The notes below the pieces were generated by a model, which saw only the letters and a list, made by a program, of their open reading frames with translations, made no database searches and had not been told where the DNA came from. Position numbers and translations under genes: made by a program. 64,000 nt of DNA, from contig NZ_CP085173.1 of the NCBI RefSeq assembly GCF_020616555.1, forward strand, positions 2,418,001 through 2,482,000. The letters run 5' to 3'. The stretch comes from Streptomyces longhuiensis. GTDB taxonomy: Bacteria; Actinomycetota; Actinomycetes; Streptomycetales; Streptomycetaceae. Each line of letters opens with the position of its first letter. Position 1 is the stretch's first letter. Shown here in pieces: positions 52,330 through 61,176 of the stretch.

Positions 52330-53328
52330 GTGATCGTCGACTGCGGCATCTATCGCGACGGGCGCAGGACCGAGGGGCCCGCGGACTTCTCCCACGCGCT
52401 CGCCGAGGCCAGGGCCGAGGGCCACTCCTTCGTCTGGATCGGCCTGCACGAGCCGGCGGAGGACGAGTTCGCGCGGGTCAGCGAGGCGTTCGGCCTTCAT
52501 CCGCTGGCCGTCGAGGACGCGCTCAAGGCACATCAGCGGCCGAAGCTGGAGGTGTACGACGACTCGGTGTTCGTGGTGCTCAAGCCGGTCGTGTACGAGC
52601 CGGACAGCGACAGGGTCTCCTCCGGTGAGGTCATGCTCTTCATGGGCGACTCGTTCGTGGTGACCGTCCGGCACGGCGAGGGCGCGCCCCTGAAGACCGT
52701 ACGCAAGCGGCTCGAAGCGGACCCCGACGTGCTGCGGCACGGGCCGACCGCGGTCCTGTACTCGATCGCCGACGCGACCGTCGACCACTACCTGGAGGTC
52801 GCGACCGAGCTCCAGACCGACATGGAGGAGCTGGAGGCGGAGGTGTTCTCGCCGGAGGGGGGCGGCTCGCGCAACACGGCGTCCAGGATCTACACGTTCA
52901 AGCGCCAGATCCTGGAGTTCCGCCGGGCCACGGGCCCGCTGTTGCTCCCGATCGCCCGGCTGTCCGGAACCGGCCAGTCCATGGGGTCCGTGCCCTTCGT
53001 GAACGACTCGGCGCGGCCGTTCTTCCGCGACGTCGGCGACCACCTCCTGCGCGTCAACGAGTCGGTGGACGCCCTCGACCGGCTCGTCTCGGACATCCTG
53101 GCGGCGCACCTGGCGCAGATGGGTGTGCGGCAGAACGACGACATGCGCAAGATCTCGGCGTACGCCGCCATGGCCGCGGTCCCGACCCTCATCGCGGGCA
53201 TCTACGGCATGAACTTCGACCACATGCCGGAGCTGCACTGGACGTGGTCCTATCCGATCGTGATCCTCGCGATGCTCTGCCTGGAACTTCTGCTGTTCCG
53301 GACGTTCAAGCGGCGCGGCTGGCTGTAG
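52330..53328 (+). CDS. corA: CorA family magnesium/cobalt channel
   Basis: A 332-residue divalent cation channel subunit. The long N-terminal cytoplasmic domain (1-270) is followed by two membrane helices; the pore signature GMN is present in GIYGMNFDHMPEL, and the C-terminus has basic KRRGWL. It should form a pentamer carrying Mg2+ into the cell. The start GTG 52330 (MIVDCGIYRDG) is family-like, though the ribosome site is weak. It converges on the ferritin-like gene with only 18 nt between the stop codons. Confidence 0.92.
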   Translation: MIVDCGIYRDGRRTEGPADFSHALAEARAEGHSFVWIGLHEPAEDEFARVSEAFGLHPLAVEDALKAHQRPKLEVYDDSVFVVLKPVVYEPDSDRVSSGEVMLFMGDSFVVTVRHGEGAPLKTVRKRLEADPDVLRHGPTAVLYSIADATVDHYLEVATELQTDMEELEAEVFSPEGGGSRNTASRIYTFKRQILEFRRATGPLLLPIARLSGTGQSMGSVPFVNDSARPFFRDVGDHLLRVNESVDALDRLVSDILAAHLAQMGVRQNDDMRKISAYAAMAAVPTLIAGIYGMNFDHMPELHWTWSYPIVILAMLCLELLLFRTFKRRGWL

Positions 53329-53346
53329 CGCGCCTCCCCGGGGGCC

Positions 53347-54135
53347 CTAGGCGAACTCGACCGCGCTCGTCGTGGGCCCGCCCAGCGCGTTGCGCCGCTC
53401 CGGCATCTCCAGGGACACCATCCGCCGCCAGCCGACCAGGCGTTCGTACGCGTACATGGCGTGGATGCCTGCCGCGAGCAGGCCCGCCTTGGGCTTCGGC
53501 CAGCGCAGGATGTGCCCCATGTGCTGCATGACGGCCAGGCTGACGTCGCGGTAGACGCGGATCTCCTCCAGGGCGCACTCGCGCAGGATGCGCTGGATGT
53601 CGCGGCCGTGGCCCGCGTACGCGAAGCGCAGCAGTTCCTCGTGGCAGTACGCGAGGTGGTTGTCCTCGTCGACCGAGATCATCTTCACCGCGCGGCCGAT
53701 CTCGGGGTCGTCCGCGAAGTACTTGCGCAGCAGTTCCATCTGCTCGGAGGCCCGCTGCTCGGTGACCCGGCTGTGGGCGAGATACGTGACGACGTCCCGC
53801 ACGGTGAGCGGATCGTCGGCCTTGAGTTGCTGGTGCGCGAGGCCGATGCCGTGCTTCTCCAGGAGCATCGTGTAGTCGGTCTCCGGCGGTACGTCCACGG
53901 GTTGCAGGCCGCGCTTCTTCATCAGCGCGTTGAAGATCCGCCCGTGCTTGTCCTCGTCGGCGCCGTGCCGCGCGATCTTGGGCGCGAGGGCCCGCTCGCT
54001 GAGGGGGACGAGCGCGGCGATACGGCCGTTCTCCCAGCCGCCCTGCGACTCCCCGCTCGCCGCGATGGAACAGAAGAGCCGGAAAGACTCGTCGTCGTCG
54101 AGGATCTCCTGGAACAGACTCTTGGCCGACAGCAT
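53347..54135 (-). CDS. Ferritin-like domain protein
   Basis: A 262-residue helical protein with a ferritin-like diiron pattern: an early Glu (SERALAPKI region), GADEDKHGRIF (ExxH-like) and in the second helix pair EQRASEQMELL and SVDEDNHLAYCHEELL (second ExxH-like). The full set of acidic and His ligands can bind two metals. Such proteins may be oxidases, hydroxylases or iron/stress proteins; this one is conserved in Streptomyces but not assigned to me. The start ATG 54135 follows GGAGGTGCC. The C-terminal extension after residue 180 is less conserved looking. Confidence 0.8.
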   Translation of the reverse strand: MLSAKSLFQEILDDDESFRLFCSIAASGESQGGWENGRIAALVPLSERALAPKIARHGADEDKHGRIFNALMKKRGLQPVDVPPETDYTMLLEKHGIGLAHQQLKADDPLTVRDVVTYLAHSRVTEQRASEQMELLRKYFADDPEIGRAVKMISVDEDNHLAYCHEELLRFAYAGHGRDIQRILRECALEEIRVYRDVSLAVMQHMGHILRWPKPKAGLLAAGIHAMYAYERLVGWRRMVSLEMPERRNALGGPTTSAVEFA

Positions 54136-54309
54136 CTCTGGCACCTCCGTGCGCGCCGCGCGTTCCGTGCGGGGGTTCCGCCGAAAACGAGTCAAATACG
54201 GCATGCCGGACCGGGCAACAGCTGTGTGGGGCCACTCGGCCGAAGGAAGGACCCCGTGAGAGGGTCTCGGGGCGTAACCAGGTGCCCGATGAGACGTTGT
54301 TACCCATGA

Positions 54310-54350
54310 CGGCCGTGGCGGGGAAGACCCCCGAGCCCCCACCACGGCCG
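54310..54350 (-). terminator. Stem-loop downstream of the F420-dependent oxidoreductase gene
   Basis: CGGCCGTGG and CCACGGCCG enclose a G/C-rich loop containing a second possible stem. It begins 23 nt past the stop codon at 54373. The remaining part of 54136-54309 shows no gene and should hold the promoter of the ferritin-like gene. Confidence 0.6.
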
Positions 54351-54372
54351 CAGAACTTTCCCTCTCCCCGCG

Positions 54373-55428
54373 TTACGCCAGTCCGGCCCGCTCCAGGGCC
54401 TCGGTGCCGGCCCGCAGGGCCGCGATCCGCTCGTCGAGCGTGAAGCCGGCGGGGGCCAGCGTCAGAGTCGTCACCCCGGCAGCCGCGTAGGCCTGCATCC
54501 GCTCGGCGATCCGCTCCACGGAGCCCAGCAGTGTCGTCGAGTCGATCAGCTGGTGCGGCACCGCGGCCCCCGCACCCTCCTTGTCGCCGCCCAGGTACTT
54601 GTCCTGGATCTCGGCGGCTTCCTTCTCGTAGCCCATGCGCTGGGCGAGCTGGTTGTAGAAGTTCTGCTTCCGGCTGCCCATGCCGCCGACGTACAGGGCG
54701 GTGTACGGGCGGAACATGTCGGCGAGCGCGGGCACGTCCTTGTCGGCGCCGAGCGCGAGGGGCAGCGTCGGGACGACGTCGAAGCCCTCCAGGGTCTTGC
54801 CGGCCTTCTCGCGCCCCGCTCGCAGGTGCGTCAGGGCGGTCTCCTCCAGGTGCTCGGCGGCCGGGAAGATCAGCAGGGCGCCGTCGGCGATCTCGCCGGT
54901 CTGCTCCAGGTTCTTCGGGCCGATCGCCGCGATGTAGAGCGGGATGTGCTCGCGCTGCGGGTGCACGGTCATCTTGAGCGGCTTGCCCGGGCCGCCCGGC
55001 AGCGGCAGCGTCCAGTGCTCGCCCTCGTACGACAGCCGCTCGCGGCTCATCGCGCGGCGCACGATCTCGACGTATTCGCGGGTGCGGGCGAGCGGCTTGT
55101 CGAACTTCACGCCGTACCAGCCCTCGGAGACCTGCGGGCCCGAGACGCCGAGGCCGAGGCGGAAGCGGCCGCCGGACAGGGAGTCGAGGGTCGCGGCCGT
55201 CATCGCGGTCATCGCGGGCTGGCGGGCGGGGATCTGCATGATGGCGGAGCCGATGTCGATGCGCTCGGTCTGCGCGGCGACGTAGGAGAGCACCGTGGGC
55301 GCGTCCGAGCCGTAGGCCTCCGCGGCCCAGCAGACGGCATAGCCGAGCTTGTCGGCCTCCCGTGCGACGGCCAGGTTGTCCGCGTCCATTCCGGCGCCCC
55401 AGTAACCGAGGTTGATGCCGAGCTCCAT
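54373..55428 (-). CDS. LLM-class F420-dependent oxidoreductase
   Basis: A 351-residue TIM-barrel enzyme that most likely uses the deazaflavin F420. It opens MELGINLGYWGAGMDADNLAVAREADKLGYAVCWAAEAYGSD and has the IGSAIMQIPARQPAMTAMTAATLDSLSGGRFRLGLGVSGPQV block characteristic of F420-dependent members. Substrates are unknown. Its promoter region contains a perfect 14-bp palindrome, which suggests repression by a TetR-type protein encoded elsewhere. It is divergent from the aldo/keto reductase gene. Confidence 0.9.
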   Translation of the reverse strand: MELGINLGYWGAGMDADNLAVAREADKLGYAVCWAAEAYGSDAPTVLSYVAAQTERIDIGSAIMQIPARQPAMTAMTAATLDSLSGGRFRLGLGVSGPQVSEGWYGVKFDKPLARTREYVEIVRRAMSRERLSYEGEHWTLPLPGGPGKPLKMTVHPQREHIPLYIAAIGPKNLEQTGEIADGALLIFPAAEHLEETALTHLRAGREKAGKTLEGFDVVPTLPLALGADKDVPALADMFRPYTALYVGGMGSRKQNFYNQLAQRMGYEKEAAEIQDKYLGGDKEGAGAAVPHQLIDSTTLLGSVERIAERMQAYAAAGVTTLTLAPAGFTLDERIAALRAGTEALERAGLA

Positions 55429-55439
55429 GGCCGATCCCC

Positions 55440-55453
55440 TTACTGATCAGTAA
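55440..55453. promoter_or_regulatory. Perfect palindrome, TetR-type operator candidate
   Basis: TTACTGATCAGTAA is fully self-complementary and lies 12 nt before the start of the F420 oxidoreductase gene, where a bound repressor would block it. The core ACTGATCAGT is of the kind bound by TetR-family repressors. No TetR gene is within 20 kb. Confidence 0.55.
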
Positions 55454-55556
55454 CGTCCTTTGTCCGGGCACCCTAGCGCGCCGGTTCGGGGGTCGGCAGA
55501 GGCCGGTTGTCCACAGGCCCCCAATAACCGACTTCCGGCCAGTAATCTCAGCGCCC

Positions 55557-56540
55557 ATGGAGCAGAGGCATCTCGGCCGCACCGGCCTGCGCGTGTCCCG
55601 GATCGGGCTCGGCACCCTCACATGGGGCCGCGACACCGACGAGCACGACGCCGCGGACCTGTTGAAGACGTTCTGGGAAGCGGGCGGCACACTCGTCGAC
55701 ACGGCCGATGTCTACGGGGGCGGGGAGGCCGAGTATCTCCTCGGGCAGCTCGTCGAGGGCCTCGTGCCGCGACGCGATCTGGTCATCGCGACGAAGGCGG
55801 GCAGCGTGCCCGACCCGGACCGCCGCTTCGACGGCTCGCGCGCCCATCTCCTCGCCGCCCTCGACGCGTCCCTCGCCCGCCTCGGCACGGACTACGTCGA
55901 CCTGTGGCAGGTCCACGCCTTCGACCCGGCCACCCCGCTCGACGAGACGCTCCAGGCCCTCGACATCGCGGTGAGCAGCGGCCGCGCCCGGTACGCGGGC
56001 GTCTCCAACTTCTGCGGCTGGCAGCTGGCCAAGGCCGGCACGTGGCAGCTGGCCGCACCGGGGATACGCACCCGGCTCGCCAGTACGCAGATGGAGTACT
56101 CCCTGCTCCAGCGCGGGGTCGAACGGGAGGTCCTGCCCGCAGCGCTCGACCTCGGCATCGGTCTGCTCCCGTCGTCACCGCTCGGCCGCGGGGTCCTCAC
56201 CGGCAAGTACCGCAACGCCACGCCCGCCGACTCGCGGGGCGCGTCCGACCACATGGCGCCCTTCGTCGCGCCGTACCTCGACGACGCCGCGACCCGCATC
56301 GTCGACGCGGTCACCACGGCGGCGGACGGCCTCGCGGTGACGCCGCTCCAGGTCGCCCTCGCCTGGATCCGCGACCGGCCCGGGGTGGCCGCCCCCATCA
56401 TCGGCGCGCGCAACTCGCAGCAGCTCACGGCGGCATTGTCAGTGGAGGCCCTTAGTCTTCCTGACGAGATCTGCCAGGCGCTCGACGACGTGTCGGCGCC
56501 CGTGCACCGCTATCCCGATCAGGACTGGAGCACGCTGTGA
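55557..56540 (+). CDS. Aldo/keto reductase
   Basis: A 327-residue NADPH-dependent reductase of the Tas/YghZ-like AKR group. The N-terminus is MEQRHLGRTGLRVSRIGLGT, the catalytic tetrad Asp-Tyr-Lys-His is in DTADVYGGGEAE, VIATKAG and DLWQVHAFD, and the cofactor end is PIIGARNSQQL. It overlaps the RecD-like gene by 4 nt (GTGA), so the two are co-translated although no functional link is evident. Confidence 0.93.
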   Translation: MEQRHLGRTGLRVSRIGLGTLTWGRDTDEHDAADLLKTFWEAGGTLVDTADVYGGGEAEYLLGQLVEGLVPRRDLVIATKAGSVPDPDRRFDGSRAHLLAALDASLARLGTDYVDLWQVHAFDPATPLDETLQALDIAVSSGRARYAGVSNFCGWQLAKAGTWQLAAPGIRTRLASTQMEYSLLQRGVEREVLPAALDLGIGLLPSSPLGRGVLTGKYRNATPADSRGASDHMAPFVAPYLDDAATRIVDAVTTAADGLAVTPLQVALAWIRDRPGVAAPIIGARNSQQLTAALSVEALSLPDEICQALDDVSAPVHRYPDQDWSTL

Positions 56541-58810
56541 GTACGGAGCCCGCTGCCGCGGAGGGCCATCCGGGCCCGGCCGACACCGACGCGCCCCGCG
56601 CCGGAGAAGGCGCGGAGCCCACCGGCCCCGAGGAAACCGCCGCCGAGGAAGGGGCCGGCACCCCTGACCCGGCCGAGACGGACGACGGAGCCGAGACGGA
56701 CGACGGAGCCGGTGCCGGTGCCGCCGCCGCGGAGCCCGCCACCGAGGGCGTGTCCGAGGCCGCTGCCGAGATCGCCGCGCAGCGGGAGTTGCAGGAGCGG
56801 ATCGCCCAGCGGAAGGCGGCCAAGGAAGGGCCCATCGCGGCAGGGGGGAAGCTGAGCGGTACGGCCGCCGATCTCCTCGCCGCGGTCCGGGCCGTCGAGA
56901 GCGGTGAGCGGCCCGCCGCCGTGTTCAGCGAGCCTGCGCCGGCTCCCCGCAAGGTCGTCGCCGAGCCCGTCCGCCGTGCGCCGGCCGCCGCGCCCGCGGG
57001 ACCTGCCGAGCCGGCCGCGGAGGCCGTCGACGCCGTGCGGGCCCTCCTGGCCGAGGGCGGCGCCCCCGCCTCGCTCGCCGCACCCGCCGCCGCGACGCTC
57101 GGTGAGGGCGCTGACAGTGCGCTCCGGGACGACCCCTGGCAGCTCCTGCGGATCCCGGGCGTGCGGCCCGAGCAGGCGGACGGCTTCGCCCGCGCGCTGC
57201 TCGGCGCCGAGTGCGGCCCCGGCGACGAGCGCAGGGGCCGTGCCGTGACCGTATGGCTGCTGGAACAGGCCGCGGTCGCGGGGCACACCGCCCTGGACGC
57301 GCCGCAACTCGCGGAGGCGTTGGGCAAGCGCGCCGTGCCCGACCCGGACGAGGCGGTGCAGAGCGCCATCGCCGAGGGCGACGCGCTCGTCTTCCAGGAC
57401 GCACTGGAAGAGCCGCCCGGCGGGCCCGCACGCGCCCCGGAGAGCGCCCAGGAGACCGCAGCGCAGGACGGCTCGGAGGACGGCTCGCAGGACGGTGACG
57501 AAGCCGAGCGGCCGGTCCGGGTGCTCGTCGGCCTCGAGCGGTACGCGCTGGCCGAGGAGAGCCTCGCCGACGGGCTCGCCCGGCTGGTCAACTCCCTCTC
57601 CAAGGAAGACAGTTCGCAGGCCCTCGCGGACTGGGAGCCTGCTGCCGCGGCGGCCGGCGGTTCCACCGCCGAGCTGATCAGGGCGGCCGCCGGACACGGC
57701 CTCGTCCTGCACACGGGCGCCGAGGCGGCCCGCGCCGAGCCCGCCGCACTCGTCCAGGCCGCGGCCCGCCTCGGCCTGCGCGTGTGCGCCGCGGCGCACA
57801 GCCTCGACGGGCGGCGCCGCCTCGCCGAGCACTTCGGCCCCGGCGCCCCGGAGGGCACCGCGGTCACCGTGTCCGGCCTGCTGTCCGGCGCCGAGGGCCC
57901 TGGCCGGGACCGGGACGGCGCGCTCGCGGTGGACCTGCTGGTGGTCCTGGACGCGCCGCAGCTCGACGTGGAGACGGCCGCGATGCTCGCCGAGTCGCTC
58001 CCCGACGGCGCGCGGCTCGTCCTCAGCGGCGACCCGTCCGTCCTGTGGTCCGCGGGCCCCGGCCGGGTCTTCGCGGATCTCCTCACGGCCCGCGTGTGCC
58101 CCCGGATCGTCTCCCGCACCCCGGACCCCGGCCCGGTCGGAGAGCTGGTCTCCGGCATCGGTGTGGGCGAGCTGAACGAGGTGGCGGCCCCCGGCAAGGA
58201 AGTGGTGATCGTGCCGGTGCGCGACGCCGCCGAGGCGATCCACCGGGCCGTACAGCTGGTCGCCGACTCGGTGCCGCGGGCGATCGGCGTGCCCTCCGAG
58301 CAGACCCAGGTCATCACGCCCGGCCATGGGGGCGCCGCCGGGACGCGCGCGCTGAACGCGGCCCTCAAGGAGCGCCTCAACCCCGGCCCCGGCCGCTTCG
58401 GCGGCTTCGACCCGGGCGACCGGATCGCGTACGTACCAGCCCCTGGCCGCACGGTGCCCGGCCGGGTGGTGCGGGCCGACGCGGACGGCCTGCACCTGGA
58501 CTGCGCCGGGACCCCGGTGGTCGTACCGCAGGACGCGGTGGAGCGGACCGTGCGGCACGGGTGGGCGCTGACCGCGCACCAGGCGGTGGGCCTGCGGTGG
58601 CCCGCGGCGGTTGTCGTGCTGCCGGGCGACGCGACGCAGGCACTGAGCCGCCCGTGGGTGTACACGGCGTTCGGCCGCGGTGAGCGGCACCTCTCGGTGG
58701 TGCACGGCGCGGACTCGGCCCTGCCGCGCGCCGTGGCCGAGGTCCCGGCCAAGCCGCGTACGACACGTCTGCAGACCCTGCTGCGCGCGCAGGTCCCGCC
58801 GGCGCAGTAA
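56537..58810 (+). CDS. Helix-hairpin-helix / RecD2-like protein with degenerate helicase motifs
   Basis: A 757-residue protein. The first 180 residues are Ala/Pro/Glu-rich and probably disordered. A helix-hairpin-helix segment follows (DDPWQLLRIPGVRPEQADGFARALLG, 200-230), as in RecD2. The C-terminal half keeps RecD-type order, but the key residues are lost: Walker A is replaced by HTGAEAARAEP (about 390), Walker B reads LVVLDAPQLD (DA in place of DE, about 468), the GDxxQL motif is GDPSVLW, and the final motifs are ALTAHQAVGLRW and YTAFGRGERHL. It should keep the fold but not hydrolyse ATP in the usual way. The function is unknown. Confidence 0.85.
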   Translation: MSTEPAAAEGHPGPADTDAPRAGEGAEPTGPEETAAEEGAGTPDPAETDDGAETDDGAGAGAAAAEPATEGVSEAAAEIAAQRELQERIAQRKAAKEGPIAAGGKLSGTAADLLAAVRAVESGERPAAVFSEPAPAPRKVVAEPVRRAPAAAPAGPAEPAAEAVDAVRALLAEGGAPASLAAPAAATLGEGADSALRDDPWQLLRIPGVRPEQADGFARALLGAECGPGDERRGRAVTVWLLEQAAVAGHTALDAPQLAEALGKRAVPDPDEAVQSAIAEGDALVFQDALEEPPGGPARAPESAQETAAQDGSEDGSQDGDEAERPVRVLVGLERYALAEESLADGLARLVNSLSKEDSSQALADWEPAAAAAGGSTAELIRAAAGHGLVLHTGAEAARAEPAALVQAAARLGLRVCAAAHSLDGRRRLAEHFGPGAPEGTAVTVSGLLSGAEGPGRDRDGALAVDLLVVLDAPQLDVETAAMLAESLPDGARLVLSGDPSVLWSAGPGRVFADLLTARVCPRIVSRTPDPGPVGELVSGIGVGELNEVAAPGKEVVIVPVRDAAEAIHRAVQLVADSVPRAIGVPSEQTQVITPGHGGAAGTRALNAALKERLNPGPGRFGGFDPGDRIAYVPAPGRTVPGRVVRADADGLHLDCAGTPVVVPQDAVERTVRHGWALTAHQAVGLRWPAAVVVLPGDATQALSRPWVYTAFGRGERHLSVVHGADSALPRAVAEVPAKPRTTRLQTLLRAQVPPAQ

Positions 58811-58828
58811 GCCCACAGCGGCAGACGG

Positions 58829-58862
58829 GAGGGGCGGGCGGACCGAAGTCCGCCCGCCCCTC
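58829..58862. terminator. Bidirectional terminator after the RecD-like gene
   Basis: A perfect 15-bp stem with the loop CGAA between convergent genes. Confidence 0.85.
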
Positions 58863-58892
58863 ACTCGCTCGCCGACGCCGTCACCGGCCGTG

Positions 58893-59594
58893 TCAGGTCG
58901 GTTCCAGCTCGTCGTCCGTGGCGCCCGTGACCGCGCCGGGCCCGTCGGCCTCGAGGTCGCCGTCCAGCTCGTCGTCGAAGACGGAACTGACGTCGAAGCG
59001 GCAGACGACCCGCTGCGGATCGGCCTGGTCGAACGGCGCGTCCAGCCACTCCCCCGGCTCCGCCGGTTCGTCCGAGGCCGTCACCCACAGCGTGGAGTCG
59101 CCCTCCTCCAGGCCGAACTCCTTGTGCCGGGACGCGATTTCGTCGGGTTCGAACTCTCCGAAGAGGACACCGAGGGCGGCGTGCACGCTGCTCCCGATGG
59201 TCCCGACGGCCGCCGCGGCGCCGTCGCCGAGGTCCGAGTCGGCCTCCACGTCGGCGACCCGCTGGGCCTGTGCCAGCAGTCGCTGCGGCTCCACCACGGC
59301 GTAGTCGCGCCGGATGAGCACGCTCAGGGCGTTCGGTTCCTCGGGCCCGGTGTACGGGGGCAGCGAGTCCTCCGTACCGGGAATCTCGAAGGGGGTGACC
59401 TCGTCGTAGCGGTCATAGAGGAGCTCGTCGTACTCCTCGGCCGCCGCGGCCAGTTCGTTGAACGCTTCATAGACGGCCGGATCGTCCTCACCCGACCTGC
59501 GCTCGACAGCCGCCAGGTGGCGGTCGAGCGCAGCCTTGACCGCCTCGGCGGCGGCGCGTACCTCGGCAGTGGTGGGCTGCGCAGCATCAGACAT
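58893..59594 (-). CDS. Conserved acidic hypothetical protein
   Basis: A 233-residue strongly acidic cytoplasmic protein without a recognised domain. The N-terminal half is helical (TAEVRAAAEAVKAALDRHLAAVERR, YEAFNELAAAAEEYDELLYDRYDEVTPFEIPG), and the C-terminal third is rich in Asp and Glu, ending DDELEPT. It is flanked by a terminator and the divergent DUF5703 gene. I recall similar proteins in other Streptomyces at this locus, but no function. The start ATG 59594 gives the MSDAAQPTT N-terminus; the open frame upstream is not coding-like. Confidence 0.8.
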   Translation of the reverse strand: MSDAAQPTTAEVRAAAEAVKAALDRHLAAVERRSGEDDPAVYEAFNELAAAAEEYDELLYDRYDEVTPFEIPGTEDSLPPYTGPEEPNALSVLIRRDYAVVEPQRLLAQAQRVADVEADSDLGDGAAAAVGTIGSSVHAALGVLFGEFEPDEIASRHKEFGLEEGDSTLWVTASDEPAEPGEWLDAPFDQADPQRVVCRFDVSSVFDDELDGDLEADGPGAVTGATDDELEPT

Positions 59595-59641
59595 AGGGCA
59601 GACGCTATCCGTACACGGCCCGTGCCCGCACAATAGATGCG

Positions 59642-59830
59642 ATGCCGGAATACGAATTTGTCGACGTGTACGTCCCTCGCGGGGTCTCCCGCAAGGACGC
59701 CACACGCCTGCTGACCGACCACGCCGAGTACGGACACTGGGAGTTGGACCGCCTGAGCCTGCTGCGCGACGGCAGCCGCAGAGTGCGGTTGCGCCGGCGG
59801 ATCATCCGCCAGCTGCGCGCCACGTGGTGA
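59642..59830 (+). CDS. DUF5703 family small protein
   Basis: A 62-residue basic protein, MPEYEFVDVYVPRGVSRKDATRLLTDHAEYGHWELDRLSLLRDGSRRVRLRRRI in several segments, matching the short actinobacterial DUF5703 family. The C-terminal half is Arg-rich and may bind nucleic acid or membranes; the role is unknown. It is divergent from the acidic hypothetical gene and followed by its own terminator. Confidence 0.85.
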   Translation: MPEYEFVDVYVPRGVSRKDATRLLTDHAEYGHWELDRLSLLRDGSRRVRLRRRIIRQLRATW

Positions 59831-59836
59831 GCGAGC

Positions 59837-59868
59837 GGAGCGGGCCCCGTCGCTACTGGGCCCGCTCC
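59837..59868. terminator. Bidirectional terminator between DUF5703 gene and chpC
   Basis: GGAGCGGGCCC and GGGCCCGCTCC form a perfect 11-bp stem with a 10-nt loop, between convergent genes. Confidence 0.8.
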
Positions 59869-59906
59869 GTTCCGCACCTTCTCAGTCACGCCGCGTCACG
59901 TGGCGG

Positions 59907-60653
59907 TCACACGCCTGCCCGCGCCCGCCGGTAGAGGAGCGCGCCCGCGAGCAGGGCGCCCGCACCGGCCGGGAGGACGGTACCCAGCGGCATCGAGCTG
60001 CCGGTCTCGGCGAGCTGCTCCGAACCCTTGGGCTGGGTGACGGTCTGCGTCCCCGGGTGGTTCGGGGTGACGGGCCGGCTCGGCGTCGACGGCGTCGACG
60101 GCGTGACGGGGTGGTGGGGCGTGCTCGGCACGTTCCTCGTCGGCGGCTTGGTCGGCGGGGTCGTCGGCTCTTCTCCCGGCGAGTTCGCGCAGTCGTTGCC
60201 GCCCGCCGGGTTGAGCAGCCCGATGACCGAGACGCTGTTGCCGCAGGCGTTGACCGGCACGTGGACCGGAACCTGCACATGGTTGCCGGAGCCGACGCCG
60301 GGCGAATCGCTCGTGCCTCCCTCGGCCGTGGCGCCACCGCCGTGGTGGTGGTGCCCACCGGAGTGGTGCCCACCGGAGTGGCTCCCGCCGGCGCGGCCGC
60401 CTCCCGGCTTCGACGTGTTCGCACAGTCGTTGCCCGACGTGGGGTTGAGCAACCCGACGACGTTCACTGTGTTGCCGCACGCGTTGACCGGAATGTCCAC
60501 GGGGAGCTGGATCGTGTTGCCGGAAAGGACGCCGGGCGATCCCGACGAGCCCCCCTCGGCACCGGAGTCTGCGTGGGCGTAACCACCGGACACGGCGAGT
60601 ACGCCGGTCGCGGCCGCCACGGTGATCAGGCCTTTGCGCGTGACCTGTCGCAT
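59907..60653 (-). CDS. chpC: Long chaplin with two chaplin domains and sortase signal
   Basis: A cell-wall-anchored amyloid-forming surface protein needed for aerial hyphae. The 248-residue protein has a signal peptide (GLITVAAATGVLAVSGGYAHA), two chaplin domains at about 38-78 and 118-158 (each with PGVxSGN, VNACGN and a second Cys in NDCAN), a His/Gly-rich linker, a Pro/Thr-rich wall-spanning region, the sortase motif LAETG, and a C-terminal membrane helix with basic tail. Its place next to chpH matches ChpC (SCO1674 in S. coelicolor). Expression is expected during aerial growth. Confidence 0.93.
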   Translation of the reverse strand: MRQVTRKGLITVAAATGVLAVSGGYAHADSGAEGGSSGSPGVLSGNTIQLPVDIPVNACGNTVNVVGLLNPTSGNDCANTSKPGGGRAGGSHSGGHHSGGHHHHGGGATAEGGTSDSPGVGSGNHVQVPVHVPVNACGNSVSVIGLLNPAGGNDCANSPGEEPTTPPTKPPTRNVPSTPHHPVTPSTPSTPSRPVTPNHPGTQTVTQPKGSEQLAETGSSMPLGTVLPAGAGALLAGALLYRRARAGV

Positions 60654-60794
60654 AGCTTTAACCTGCCTTATTACCTTGCGGAATGCGCACGGGCATCCAT
60701 ACGCGTGCGCGGAATGCCCAATCGGCCCCGGAGCGCATGGCGCGCACTCCGGGGCCGACGGACTCAGGCCCTCAAGGGGCGATGCACTTCAACG

Positions 60795-61028
60795 TCACTT
60801 GTTGACGCAGGCGTTGCCGAAGGCGGGGTTCAGCAGCCCGATCACGGACACCGTGTTGCCACAGGCGTTCACCGGGATGTGGACCGGAACCTGGATGACG
60901 TTGCCCGAGATCACACCGGGAGACTTCACGGCGGCACCCTGAGCACCGGTGTCGGCAGCGGCGATGCCCGCACCAGCGAGCACGAGACCACCCGTGGCAG
61001 CCGCAGCAGCGACGACCTTCTTGATCAT
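60795..61028 (-). CDS. chpH: Short chaplin ChpH
   Basis: A secreted 77-residue chaplin that assembles into surface fibrils lowering water surface tension so hyphae can rise. The signal peptide MIKKVVAAAAATGGLVLAGAGIAAA is followed by one chaplin domain (SPGVISGNVIQVPVHIPVNACG and the second Cys in GNACVNK), giving the redox-active Cys pair. ATG 61028 has AAGGAGG. It precedes chpC by 141 nt on the same strand; the pair is conserved in Streptomyces. Confidence 0.95.
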   Translation of the reverse strand: MIKKVVAAAAATGGLVLAGAGIAAADTGAQGAAVKSPGVISGNVIQVPVHIPVNACGNTVSVIGLLNPAFGNACVNK

Positions 61029-61047
61029 TATTCCTCCTTGTTGGCAA

Positions 61048-61070
61048 TGCAGTCCCAGCCGCGGACTGCA
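61048..61070 (-). promoter_or_regulatory. Stem-loop in the chpH mRNA leader
   Basis: TGCAGTCC and GGACTGCA pair perfectly around a 7-nt loop, 20 nt upstream of the chpH start and just before its ribosome site. It may affect stability or translation of the abundant chaplin message. Confidence 0.4.
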
Positions 61071-61176
61071 CTCCCTGTAACGAGGAGGGACTGATCAGGC
61101 TACGAGCCTATGTTTCCTTTCACTCTTTCCAGTCCTGTACGTACGCGCAGTCGAATACCGGCGCGACCTCGCCGGT

